A stretch of 64,000 bases of DNA from Desulfonatronospira thiodismutans ASO3-1 (GTDB taxonomy: Bacteria; Desulfobacterota; Desulfovibrionia; Desulfovibrionales; Desulfonatronovibrionaceae), in NCBI RefSeq assembly GCF_000174435.1, contig NZ_ACJN02000003.1, positions 1-64,000 of the forward strand, written 5' to 3'. Below are positions 48,859 to 57,192 of this stretch, one piece after another. The translations under genes were made by a program, and so were the position numbers. Each line of letters begins with the position of its first letter. Positions within the stretch are counted from its first letter, which is position 1. The notes beneath the pieces were generated by a model, which saw only the letters and a program-made list of their open reading frames with translations, made no database searches and had not been told where the DNA came from.

Positions 48859-50013
48859 TTAAGCTACCTTCCCTAAAGGCACTGTGTTCACCGCTTCCGC
48901 CAAGGTTTCATCCGCGAGGTGAGCATAGCGCATAGTCGTTTTTATTTGGCTGTGCCCCAGCAAAGTCGCTACTTCATATATGCTCCGCCCTGCATTGATC
49001 AGGAAAGAAGCAAAAGAATGCCGTAAATCGTGTACATGCAGATCTTCCAACCCGGCTCTTTTTCTTGCGCCTTCCCACCCATTAAATATGCACACGAAGG
49101 GTTTCTTTGTAGTTGGATTTGCAAAGACATAAGGACAACCCTTTATTTTCGGCAATCTGTTCAAAATCCCCAAGGCTGCTTCAGATAAGGGGATGGTCCT
49201 TGCTTTTCCTGACTTGCTGTTTGAAATCCTCCAGCTTTTTCTGGCGAGATCAAAATCTTCCCTCCGTGCATCCAGCACTTCTCGCTTCCTGGCCCCAGTC
49301 AGGATCAGCATAGATATGATCGGTTCCAGCATGCTGTTCTGGCTTTGGCTAATAGCTTCACATAAAGCCTTTAGTTCCTGTTCGCTCAGGTATCTCTCTC
49401 TCTTGGTGTTTTCCTTGAAGAGAGGCACACTCTTGGCTGGGTTGTTTTTTACCCCTGAGACATTCTACTGTATGGCCAGGTTGAACATGTAATTTATGAT
49501 TATGATCGCCCGGTTTGCTGAGGCTGGTGCATATCCTGATTCCAGCTGTCTTTTGTGGAAAGTGATAAGTTCTTCCTGAGTGATTTCATCCAAGTGTTTT
49601 TTTCCAAATCTTGGAAGGATATGCAGACGTAGGATCTGTTCATCTGTCTGCCATGATTTTTTATATCCTCTGATAAATGGCAGATATTGATCCTGGGTGA
49701 AACTTTCAAAGGTGGGCACTTGTTTAAGGATTCTCTTTTCTTCCTGGGGGTCCTTGCCCATGGCAATATTCGCCAAAGTGTTTTTCGCCAGCTCCCGGGC
49801 CTGGGCTACGCTTAGGAATGAGGCCCTGCCGAGTTTGAGCTGCTTATACTTTCCTCTTTTTCCTTTGTACCTGAGATAAAAGGTTTTGACGCCGGTTGGT
49901 CTGACTTCCAGGATCAGACCCTTGCATTTGTCATCGTAGATCACTTCCTTCTTTTTGTCCTCCGGGCATGCACAGTTATCAACCAGCTTTTGGGTTAATG
50001 TGTTCAAGGCCAT
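48859..50013 (-). pseudogene. P4-type tyrosine integrase with an in-frame TAG
   Basis: ATG 50013 (MALNTLTQKLVDN) follows TAAGGAGGAATCTCTT. The DUF4102-type arm domain (GLILEVRPTGVKTFYLRYKG) is intact. At 49467-49465 a TAG replaces the Trp found at the same place in the related integrase at 30032 (LAIQ-stop-NVSGV against LALKWDTAGV), and the same frame then runs on to 48859 with all catalytic motifs (TGARKREVL, HDLRHSFASF, LLGHSQIKTT, MRYAHLA). One TGG to TAG change thus inactivates the gene, unless suppressed. Confidence 0.85.
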
Positions 50014-50719
50014 AAGAGATTCCTCCTTATACACTTTTTCAAGTATAAGGACAGAAAAAAATTTTTTTAAATAATTTGTTCCGCTGGAAGGCATGATGCA
50101 GGCCTGTATATCTTTACCCACCAGAGATAACTATCTGATATTAATTGAAAATTAGAAGGTGTGGCATGCAAAAAATTAATTTGAGGCGGGCTTGAATGCA
50201 GGCATGTCGCAGTTTTTACTTCATCTGGGCGTCTGTCGACACTCTCACTTCGCGCCAGGCCTGGATTTCACGGTTTTCTCTACTCTCAGCGATGCTGATG
50301 TTTTTAAATGGCCAGGCAAACCATGTTTTTCAACATGATGAAGCTGCACATTTACACCAGCCTGCACCGGGATCATGCCTCAGCTTCAACAAAAAAGCGG
50401 CCCGCCGGATCAGCCGGAGGGCCGCTTTTGTTTCTGTCTTTTTAGCAGCGATTAGACGCCTGAACCATCAATCTTCGTAGTAGGCCAGGGGACTGTCCCC
50501 AGCTGAGTAATTACTATGCAGCTTCACTTCATATCTTGTCTGTACTTTTTGTATTCGTGAAGGAAAAGTGTCGCGGGGACTGTCCCCCTGATCGGTACCT
50601 GCCCCCCTGAATTGTTACGAAAAAATAGTGCATACATAATTATTCAGGGAGTCCTCGACGGTGATTACTGTCCTTAGGCAGATTGCGGCATCCCTGAATG
50701 GTTACGTATGAACACCAAC
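50014..50719. other. Intergenic region with BCCT tail duplicate and REP-like pairs
   Basis: The region holds the duplicated 3' end of the BCCT gene and its terminator (50371-50482), two GGGGACTGTCCCC palindromes (50488-50500, 50575-50587) and CCTGAATTGTTACG at about 50605-50619. This is the right part of the MITE seen complete at 63571-63747. A second, partial CCCTGAATGGTTACG follows near 50695. No gene is seen. Confidence 0.6.
50371..50482 (-). repeat. Direct repeat A: BCCT gene tail and terminator
   Basis: These 112 bp match 51417-51529 closely, including the GCGGCCCGCCGG...GGCCGC terminator and the last codons (Y-E-D-stop) of a BCCT-type gene read on the minus strand. The rest of that gene copy is absent. 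Confidence 0.75.
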
Positions 50720-51115
50720 TTAATACCAGTTTTCAACCATGAGCCCTTGTACCCTGCTGAATTCCCGCACATTTCTTGTTACCAGAATCCGGGCATTGGC
50801 CACCGCAGTTGCTGCTATGAGTATGTCATAAGGGCCTATGGGCATGCCTGATTCTTCCAGATCAGCTCTGATCCTGGCGGCCCGTTTGGCTTCATGGGTT
50901 TGGAAAGGTAAAACCACGACCATGCTTAAAAACTGGTCCAGGTTGCTGCGAAGTCTTTCCGGCTGCCTTGACTTGGCAATACCGGTTTCAATCTCGTAAA
51001 CTGTAATACTTGAAACGGTTGTTTCCCCCGGCGCAATTGCCAGCAGACGCTCAGGCACTCTTCCCTGACCTTTAAAAAAATATATCACAGTGTTTGTGTC
51101 CAGAAGATACATCAC
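50720..51115 (-). CDS. vapC: VapC-type PIN-domain toxin
   Basis: The 131-residue PIN protein has the acidic positions Asp in YLLDTNTVIYF, Glu in SSITVYEIETG and Asp in MPIGPYDILIAATA, followed by LVTRNVREF. It overlaps the antitoxin gene by four bases. VapC toxins cleave tRNA or rRNA. The operon lies between two copies of the BCCT-tail repeat. Confidence 0.88.
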   Translation of the reverse strand: MMYLLDTNTVIYFFKGQGRVPERLLAIAPGETTVSSITVYEIETGIAKSRQPERLRSNLDQFLSMVVVLPFQTHEAKRAARIRADLEESGMPIGPYDILIAATAVANARILVTRNVREFSRVQGLMVENWY

Positions 51116-51342
51116 AAGGGCTCCCTGAAAAAATCAGGAGCAAGGTCCTTCCTCAACTCTTCCGCCTCGGGAAAATCATTCCAGGCTCCGGCCAGTCTTT
51201 TGATCTTTTCCGGCCATTCCCTGGAAGTCTGTTCTCTGATCAATGAGGCTATCCACTTGCTTTTAGATATATTGCTGCCTTCCAGAAAAGCCTTGAGCTT
51301 TTGCTCTGTCTCCGGATCAAGATATATAGTCATCTGCCCCAT
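51112..51342 (-). CDS. vapB: Antitoxin of the VapBC-type pair
   Basis: The protein MGQMTIYLDPETEQKLKAFL continues with SNISKSKWIASLIREQ, a ribbon-helix-helix DNA-binding pattern of CopG type. ATG 51342 is taken as start, and ATG 51354 would add four residues. The C-terminal part (KRLAGAWNDFPEAEELRKDL) would bind the toxin. It is translationally coupled to vapC. Confidence 0.8.
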   Translation of the reverse strand: MGQMTIYLDPETEQKLKAFLEGSNISKSKWIASLIREQTSREWPEKIKRLAGAWNDFPEAEELRKDLAPDFFREPL

Positions 51343-51416
51343 GCTGTCCTCCATAACTTAATATATAAGTTAAATTATATGTGTTCCTCCTTGCATGTCA
51401 AGAAAATCCAGCCCAG

Positions 51417-51529
51417 GATCATGCCTCAGCTTCCACAAAAAAAGCGGCCCGCCGGATCAGCCGGCGGGCCGCTTTTGTTTCTGTCTTTTAAGCAGCGATT
51501 AGACGCCTGAATCATCAATCCTCGTAGTA
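51417..51529 (-). repeat. Direct repeat B: BCCT 3' end with terminator
   Basis: This is the counterpart of repeat A (50371-50482) at the real end of the BCCT gene. It contains AAAAGCGGCCCGCCGG/CCGGCGGGCCGCTTTT (about 51438-51476), a near-perfect stem flanked by A and T runs that works as a terminator for the minus-strand BCCT transcript. Confidence 0.8.
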
Positions 51530-53077
51530 CTTGAGCCAGTGTCTTCTAAGGCCCTTGAACAGGGACCAGCACATGATGAAGATGATGATGGCAAAGGGCA
51601 GTCCGGTAATGAGCGAGGCGGTCTGCAGGGCCACCAGCCCGCCGCCCACCAGAAGCACCCCTGCCACCAGGCCTTCCAGAACCACCCAGTACACCCTCTG
51701 AATCTTGGGTGGATCAGGGTTTCCGCCGGCATTGATGATGTCAATGACCATGGACCCGGAGTCCGAAGAGGTCACAAAGAAAGTGATGACCACCAGTACG
51801 GCCAGTATGGAAGTCAGCATTCCCAGGGGAAACTGTTCCAGAAATACAAACATGGATACAGGCATGTTTGCCAGAACAGCGTCGGCTAGACCCACTTCAG
51901 CGAAGTGCTCCAAATAAATGGCGCTGTTGCCGAATACGGTCAACCAGACAAAGGTAACAGCCACTGGCACCAGAAGTACGCCGGTGAGGTACTGCCGGAT
52001 GGTCCTGCCGTAGGAGACCCTGGCGATAAACATACCCACAAAGGGAGACCAGGCTATCCACCAGGCCCAGTAGAACAGGGTCCAGGCGCTCTGCCAGCCG
52101 CCCTCGTCATAAGCCTCGCTCCACAGGGCCAGAGACGGCAGGTTCTGCAGATAATTGCCTGTATTTTCCAAGAGCCCCGTCAAAATAAACAGGGTCGGCC
52201 CAAGAATAAAGACAAAGAGCATCAAGACAGCGGCAATGCCGATATTTATCTGGCTTAAAAGCTTAATGCCCGCGTCCAGACCGCGAAGTACAGACCACAG
52301 CGCTATAGCTGTTATGCCGGCAATGAGCAGTCCCTGGACAAATGTATTTTCAGGAATGCCCGTTAAATGGCTTATCCCGGCGTTGATCTGCTGTACCCCG
52401 AGTCCCAGGGAGGTGGCCACTCCGAACAGCGTGGCAATGGTGGCCAGAATATCAATAAAGTTACCTATGGGGCCGTAGATGCGTCTTCCCAGAACCGGAT
52501 AAAAAATATTGCGTATGGACAAAGGCAGTTTTTCGGAAAAGCCGAAAAAGCCTATGCCCAGGCCCACTACTGCATATATGGCCCAGGGATGAAAACCCCA
52601 GTGCAGAAAAGTAATCTCCATGGACATTCTGGCGGCTTCTATGGATTCGGATTCGCCCAGGGGGTTGTCCAGGTAGTGATACATGGGCTCAGCCACGCCG
52701 AAAAACAACAGCCCGATCCCCATGCCTGCTGAAAAGAGCATGGCGAACCAGCCGATAATGGAAAACTCCGGCTCAGCGTCTTCTCCTCCCAGGCGCATTC
52801 CTGCATACTTGGTAAATATTAGAGCAATGCAGAACACCAGCACCAGGTTCATGACCAGGATATAAAACCAGCCGAAATGCGTGGTTATCCACCCCTGTAT
52901 AGCTCCGAAAGCCTCCAGTGCAACATCTCCTGCCGCCAGGGTAACAATCACTCCCAATAAAATGATCACCGTGGATACAAAAAATACCCACGGATGAATG
53001 TCGTATCTAAACTTTCCTGTTCTCTTTTTCCAGGTTGACTTGCGCATCTGGCGCGGCATTTGAATATCTTCTTCCAT
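51515..53077 (-). CDS. BCCT-family betaine/choline/carnitine transporter
   Basis: The 520-residue membrane protein has ~12 hydrophobic segments. Signature parts are FSAGMGIGLLFFGVAEPMYH, the Trp-rich transport motif LFYWAWWIAWSPFVGMFIAR and TSSDSGSMVID. The start at ATG 53077 follows CAGGAGGTACGC. The family takes up glycine betaine and related osmolytes by Na or proton symport and is central in salt adaptation. The specific substrate cannot be told from sequence. No ligand-specific neighbour is present. Confidence 0.9.
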   Translation of the reverse strand: MEEDIQMPRQMRKSTWKKRTGKFRYDIHPWVFFVSTVIILLGVIVTLAAGDVALEAFGAIQGWITTHFGWFYILVMNLVLVFCIALIFTKYAGMRLGGEDAEPEFSIIGWFAMLFSAGMGIGLLFFGVAEPMYHYLDNPLGESESIEAARMSMEITFLHWGFHPWAIYAVVGLGIGFFGFSEKLPLSIRNIFYPVLGRRIYGPIGNFIDILATIATLFGVATSLGLGVQQINAGISHLTGIPENTFVQGLLIAGITAIALWSVLRGLDAGIKLLSQINIGIAAVLMLFVFILGPTLFILTGLLENTGNYLQNLPSLALWSEAYDEGGWQSAWTLFYWAWWIAWSPFVGMFIARVSYGRTIRQYLTGVLLVPVAVTFVWLTVFGNSAIYLEHFAEVGLADAVLANMPVSMFVFLEQFPLGMLTSILAVLVVITFFVTSSDSGSMVIDIINAGGNPDPPKIQRVYWVVLEGLVAGVLLVGGGLVALQTASLITGLPFAIIIFIMCWSLFKGLRRHWLKYYED

Positions 53078-53348
53078 GCGTACCTCCTGATTAGAAAGAT
53101 TAACTCCTGCTGGCAGTTAAGCTTTTATGCACAGCTGAATACACGTCACAAAGATACTTTGCTATGCAGGCAGGTTGTTCAGCATCCCTGCGAGAAGTCG
53201 ATTCCCTGAGGATGTAGAAACTTTTCCAGGCTCAAAAAATTGGCAGGAATCAAGCAGTAAAGCAAAAAACCTGATAACTAAAAGACGACTGTGTTCATCA
53301 AGATGCCTGCCATACCAAGTCCGGATGTACCCGCCAGGTAATAAAACT

Positions 53349-53693
53349 CTAAATTTTTTTCAGAATCACCCGGTCGTCTTCAACTACCATTTCAAAGGCG
53401 TCTCCGGGTTTAAATCCGGTATACTGGAGCATCTTTTCGGAAAAAATCACTCCATCCTTCTTGTATTTCCACCATCTTCTCTCTTCCAGAGTGGGTGGGT
53501 CCAAAAGCCCTGGGATCTCGTAAAGTTCGTTGTCCTCGTCCTGAAGCATGAGCAACTGCTCATAAAGGCTGTACCTGGAAATCTGCAGATCCTTCATGAT
53601 CGCCTTGGCATCCTTTTTGTCCTTGATTAACTGCCGCAGGCGGTCAGGATCATAATTGTGGGTATAAGTTCCTTTGCGCTTACCCTGTTTCAT
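53349..53693 (-). CDS. AbrB/MazE-domain protein
   Basis: The 114-residue protein starts MKQGKRKGTYTHNYDPDRLR (ATG 53693 after TGGAGGTAGACTT). Residues ~80-114, DGVIFSEKMLQYTGFKPGDA followed by FEMVVEDDRVILKKI, form a swapped-hairpin AbrB-like DNA-binding domain at the C-terminus, unlike most family members, where it is N-terminal. The N-terminal half is helical (LRQLIKDKKDAKAIMKDLQI) and resembles a helix-turn-helix. A transcription regulator is likely. Confidence 0.6.
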   Translation of the reverse strand: MKQGKRKGTYTHNYDPDRLRQLIKDKKDAKAIMKDLQISRYSLYEQLLMLQDEDNELYEIPGLLDPPTLEERRWWKYKKDGVIFSEKMLQYTGFKPGDAFEMVVEDDRVILKKI

Positions 53694-53706
53694 AAGTCTA
53701 CCTCCA

Positions 53707-53800
53707 ATTAGTTTCCATCCGAAAACGGTTCTTTCGGTAAAGAAAACCAATAGCTTTAACATCTGGAAAGAAAGACTTTCCGGATGGAAACCAGTTAGAA
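53707..53800. repeat. Inverted repeat upstream of the AbrB-domain gene
   Basis: GTTTCCATCCG (53711-53721) and CGGATGGAAAC (53781-53791) are perfect complements, extended by AATTA/TTAGAATT outside. The ~90-bp unit lies just upstream of the ribosome site. It may be a MITE-like insertion or an operator. Confidence 0.55.
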
Positions 53801-54118
53801 TTCAGGTTGACAAGTGACAACCCATGTTCAGAAGGGGCATCAATCCTAAGCAGATCTTTGCTGATGCTGCGCCATTTCCGAAAATCCATTACACTGCAAG
53901 TCATCTTGAGCAGATCAAAAATAACCGCAATAATGTTTGAAATAAATTCTAATATGAACTATATTCTTACCAAAAGTCAATATAGTGCAAATAATAACAC
54001 CACCCGGAACACAAACAAAACCCCTGAGACGGCAGAATCAGGAAAATTCAGCAGCAATATTTCAACCCGGTTGCATGCAGAACTCAAAACAATTCAACCA
54101 GGGCGAACTCTTTGCAAT
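53801..54118. promoter_or_regulatory. Divergent promoter region of the AbrB-domain and archease genes
   Basis: The region is AT-rich with TTGACAAGTGACAAC at about 53804-53818 and several TATAGT/TATATT-like boxes near 53950-53985. No gene is recognised. Open frames here only extend archease upstream without family similarity. Confidence 0.4.
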
Positions 54119-54541
54119 ATGAATAACGCTTACTGGAAACACCTGGATCACAGGGCGGATATCGGCATTCAGGGGGTTGGCCCCAGCCTGGAGCAGGCTT
54201 TCGCCCAGGCCGGACTGGCTCTCATGGCGGTTATGTGTGACCTTGAACTTATACACCGTAAAGAATCCAGGATAATAAACCTGGAAGGCCATGACCCGGA
54301 ACTACTGTTTTTCGATTTCCTCAACGAACTGATTTTCCTGGTTTCCGCCGAGGGATTTGCTTACTCCTGGATCGAGGCAGACATCAATGATGGCCGACTG
54401 CGGGCCAGAGTTCTTGGAGAATCCCTGGACAGCCTCAGGCACCAGCCCGAAGTAGAAGTTAAGGGAGCAAGTTTCAACGGGCTGAAGGTGTGGCAGGACA
54501 AAAACGGAAAATATATTGCCACCTGCATTGTTGATGTATAA
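54119..54541 (+). CDS. Archease (RtcB activator)
   Basis: The 140-residue protein starts MNNAYWKHLDHRADIGIQGV (ATG 54119). The family pattern is clear: LDHxADIGI at the N-terminus, HDPELLFFDFLNELIFLVSA in the middle and VEVKGASFNGLKV near the end, finishing IATCIVDV. Archease binds metal through the acidic residues and speeds guanylylation of the RNA ligase RtcB. The next gene is RtcB, which supports the assignment. Longer upstream starts have no family similarity. Confidence 0.9.
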   Translation: MNNAYWKHLDHRADIGIQGVGPSLEQAFAQAGLALMAVMCDLELIHRKESRIINLEGHDPELLFFDFLNELIFLVSAEGFAYSWIEADINDGRLRARVLGESLDSLRHQPEVEVKGASFNGLKVWQDKNGKYIATCIVDV

Positions 54542-54609
54542 AGATTTGACAACCTTCTGGAGTGTATTAGTTTAAAAGATTAACCCGGATATTGTTAAGC
54601 TATACCAAC

Positions 54610-56034
54610 ATGCAAAAGCCTACCAGAGTCTCTTCATATATACATCGCCTGGAACCTGAAGGACCCATGCGTGTGCCAGGCTTCATTTTTGCCGATGACG
54701 AACTCCTGGCGGACATGGAGGGGGACGTCTTCAGGCAGCTGGCCAATGTGGCTACTCTGCCGGGCATAGTTCACGGAGCGCTGGCCATGCCGGACGCCCA
54801 TCTGGGGTACGGTTTCCCCATAGGCGGAGTCGGCGCCTTTGATCCTCACCAGGGGGGTATCGTATCCGCTGGAGGAGTGGGGTTCGACATCGCATGCGGA
54901 GTGCGTACGCTGGTGACAGGAATTCACAAAGACAGAGTCCTGGCTGAAAGAAAAACTTTGGCTGACCTTTTGTATCAGAATGTCCCGGCGGGACTGGGGA
55001 CCAAGAAGGGGCTGAAAATTTCCGGCAGAGATATGGACCGGATGCTGGCCCAGGGGGGCAAATGGGCTGTAGGCAGAGGATACGGAACAAGCTCGGACCT
55101 GAAAAAAACCGAGGAAGGCGGTACAGCTTCCGGGGCGGATCCGCTGGCGGTAAGCGATAAGGCCCGCAAACGCCTGGACCGGGAACTGGGCACACTGGGC
55201 TCGGGAAATCACTATCTGGAAGTCCAGGCCATCCAGGAAATCTTTGACGACAACGCCGCCCAGGCCTTTGGACTGCGCAAGGACGACGTGGTCATAAGCA
55301 TTCATTGCGGTTCCAGGGGGCTGGGGCACCAGGTGGCTACAGAGTATATCAGGCTCATGGTCCAGGAATCAGCCAGGCAGAAGATCAGGCTGCCGGACAG
55401 GGATCTGGCCTGCGCCCCGATTTTTTCCGATACCGGGCAGCAGTATCTGGGGGCCATGCGAGCAGCCATAAATTGCGCCCTGGCCAACCGCCAGATCTTA
55501 AGCCACCTGGCCCGGGAAAGCTTTGAAACTGTCTTTCCCGATGCCCGTATATCCATGCTCTATGATGTCTGCCACAACACCTGCCGGGAAGAGGATCACG
55601 AATTTCAAGGGCGAAGCATCAGGCTCTTCGTACACCGGAAAGGAGCCACAAGGGCCTTTGGCCCCGGACATCCGGATCTGCCTGCCGAGTATGTCCAGGT
55701 GGGGCAGCCGGTGCTCATTGGCGGCAGCATGGGCACTTCTTCCTATATAATGGCCGGAACCTTGGAAGGAATGGGTATAAGTTTTGGATCTGCCTGCCAT
55801 GGAGCAGGCAGAGTAATGAGCCGCAAACAGGCGGTGAAAAAATATCCCGGCCGTCAGGTTATTGACCATTTGCAAAAAATGAATATCGAAGTTAGAAGTC
55901 ATAGCTTCAAGGGGCTTTCCGAAGAAGCCCCGGAAGCATACAAGGATGTAAGCCGTGTGGTGGAGGTAAGCCACAACAGCTCTCTGGCCCGCAAGGTAGC
56001 AAAGCTCAAGCCCATGATCTGCATAAAGGGATAA
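54610..56034 (+). CDS. rtcB: RNA-splicing ligase RtcB
   Basis: The 474-residue protein has the RtcB signature blocks: MPDAHLGYGFPIGGVGAF, GGVGFDIACGVRTL with the metal-binding Asp and Cys, LGSGNHYLEVQ, IHCGSRGLGHQ, and SACHGAGRVMSR with the His that accepts GMP. RtcB joins 2',3'-cyclic phosphate and 5'-OH RNA ends using GTP and Mn. ATG 54610 is taken as start (MQKPTRVSSYIHRLEP). A TTG at 54592 is possible. It sits 68 bp behind archease and 2 bp before the DUF1992 gene, and probably forms one operon. Confidence 0.93.
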   Translation: MQKPTRVSSYIHRLEPEGPMRVPGFIFADDELLADMEGDVFRQLANVATLPGIVHGALAMPDAHLGYGFPIGGVGAFDPHQGGIVSAGGVGFDIACGVRTLVTGIHKDRVLAERKTLADLLYQNVPAGLGTKKGLKISGRDMDRMLAQGGKWAVGRGYGTSSDLKKTEEGGTASGADPLAVSDKARKRLDRELGTLGSGNHYLEVQAIQEIFDDNAAQAFGLRKDDVVISIHCGSRGLGHQVATEYIRLMVQESARQKIRLPDRDLACAPIFSDTGQQYLGAMRAAINCALANRQILSHLARESFETVFPDARISMLYDVCHNTCREEDHEFQGRSIRLFVHRKGATRAFGPGHPDLPAEYVQVGQPVLIGGSMGTSSYIMAGTLEGMGISFGSACHGAGRVMSRKQAVKKYPGRQVIDHLQKMNIEVRSHSFKGLSEEAPEAYKDVSRVVEVSHNSSLARKVAKLKPMICIKG

Positions 56035-56036
56035 CA

Positions 56037-56414
56037 GTGGACATCTTTGCCCAAAAAGCCGAGGAAAGGATTCTGGAGGCCCTGAAGAAGGGAGATTTTG
56101 AAAACCTGCCTGGACGGGGCAAGCCTCTGGATCTTGCTGATGATTCAAACATCCCTTCGGACATGCGAATAGCCTACAAGATCCTTAAAAATGCAGGCTA
56201 CGCTCCACCTGAAGTGGAGCTGCAGAAAGAAATCGCCACCACGAGAGAACTTCTTGAAAACAGCCGGGAAGAAGAAGAGGCTTACCGCCGCATCCAGAAG
56301 CTCAATCTCATGGTCACCAGGATGAACATCATGCGCAAACGGCCCGTGAACCTGGAAGAACACCAGGAATATTACCAGAAAATCGTGAATAAGGTCCAGA
56401 TAAATAAAAAGTAA
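56037..56414 (+). CDS. DUF1992 (DnaJ-homologue C28-type) domain protein
   Basis: The 125-residue protein starts at GTG 56037, 2 bp after rtcB. MDIFAQKAEERILEALKKGD then GDFENLPGRGKPLDL is the DUF1992 consensus, followed by MRIAYKILKNAGYAPPEVEL. The family (YhdN-like) is found in bacteria and as the core of the human DNAJC28, with unknown biochemistry. The rest is coiled coil (EKxREEEEAYRRIQKLN). Confidence 0.8.
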   Translation: MDIFAQKAEERILEALKKGDFENLPGRGKPLDLADDSNIPSDMRIAYKILKNAGYAPPEVELQKEIATTRELLENSREEEEAYRRIQKLNLMVTRMNIMRKRPVNLEEHQEYYQKIVNKVQINKK

Positions 56415-56418
56415 AATC

Positions 56419-56525
56419 CACCCCGCACTTACTTTTTCCGGCTTGTTAATCAGGCCGTCAGCTGGTTGCACATAGCTGTCGCACCTGGAATCGGGAACAG
56501 CTCTGGAAAAAGTAAGTGCGGGGTG
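56419..56525. repeat. 107-bp palindrome with 21-bp perfect arms
   Basis: CACCCCGCACTTACTTTTTC plus C (56419-56439) is the exact complement of the arm at 56505-56525. The 65-bp loop contains AGCTGGTTGC...AGCTGTCGCA. It separates the DUF1992 gene from the FKBP gene. It could act as terminator and may be a MITE-like insertion. Confidence 0.8.
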
Positions 56526-56548
56526 AGAAAAACCAAAGGAGAAGATTG

Positions 56549-56968
56549 ATGTCCAAAGTAGAAGACGGCACCCAGGTAAAAGTACATTACACCGGAAAGC
56601 TCAATGACGGAACGGTGTTTGACAGCTCCCAGGACAAGGAACCCCTGGAATTTACCATGGGCAAAGGTGAGGTTATCCCTGGCATCGAGGATGCTGTCCG
56701 GGATATGGACGAGGGTGAAAGCAAGCAGGTTACCATCGGCAAGGACCAGGCCTATGGGGACAGGCGCGACGACATGATTATTGATGTGCCCAAGGACAAG
56801 TTTCCTGATGAAATCCCCCAGAACGTGGGCCAGCAGCTCATGCTCAAGCACCCTGAAGGCCAGGAGTTCCCGGCGGTAATAGTCGAAGTCAAGGATGAGA
56901 CTGTGACCCTGGACGCCAACCATCCCCTGGCCGGTGAAGACCTGAATTTTGAGATCCAGAGGGTATAG
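56549..56968 (+). CDS. FKBP-type peptidyl-prolyl isomerase (SlyD/FkpB-like)
   Basis: The 139-residue protein starts at ATG 56549 after AAAGGAGAAGATTG. VKVHYTGKLNDGTVFDSSQD and PLEFTMGKGEVIPGIEDAVR are the FKBP active-site strands. The inserted IF domain (QAYGDRRDDMIIDVPKDKFP) is typical of SlyD-type enzymes with chaperone activity. The C-terminal His-rich metal-binding tail of SlyD is absent. A strong terminator follows. Confidence 0.88.
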   Translation: MSKVEDGTQVKVHYTGKLNDGTVFDSSQDKEPLEFTMGKGEVIPGIEDAVRDMDEGESKQVTIGKDQAYGDRRDDMIIDVPKDKFPDEIPQNVGQQLMLKHPEGQEFPAVIVEVKDETVTLDANHPLAGEDLNFEIQRV

Positions 56969-57006
56969 CCCGATGAATGGCTGAAACCAGCCAGGCCACC
57001 CACAAA

Positions 57007-57045
57007 AAAATCCCTGCCGGGGTTACATTTCCCGGCAGGGGAACT
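57007..57045. terminator. Bidirectional terminator after the FKBP gene
   Basis: CCCTGCCGGG and CCCGGCAGGG (about 57011-57040) form a 10-bp stem preceded by AAAAAAA. It ends the rightward operon. The leftward rsh gene ends ~150 bp further on. Confidence 0.8.
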
Positions 57046-57192
57046 TATCCGCAGCGACGTCCCCCGTCTCCTGACTTCTGCTTGCTGCCCTCTTATCTCT
57101 GACTTCTGCTTGCCCCGTGAAACCGGGTTCTCTTTCAGCGTGTTTCACCGGGGTCCTCTGATCCCTGACCTTTGATCCCTGACCTTTGTTCT
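57046..57192. repeat. Short tandem-like repeats between fkbp and rsh
   Basis: CTGACTTCTGCTTGC occurs twice and GATCCCTGACCTTT occurs about twice. These are imperfect intergenic repeats. No gene is seen. Confidence 0.5.

Noticed and set aside
11574-49467. Genetic recoding of TAA/TAG in this organism
   Set aside because: Intact neighbouring genes use TAA, TAG and TGA as ordinary stops; the two in-frame stops are better explained as mutations.
50196-50480. 94-residue plus-strand frame
   Set aside because: It is the complement of the BCCT-tail repeat and terminator, so not coding.
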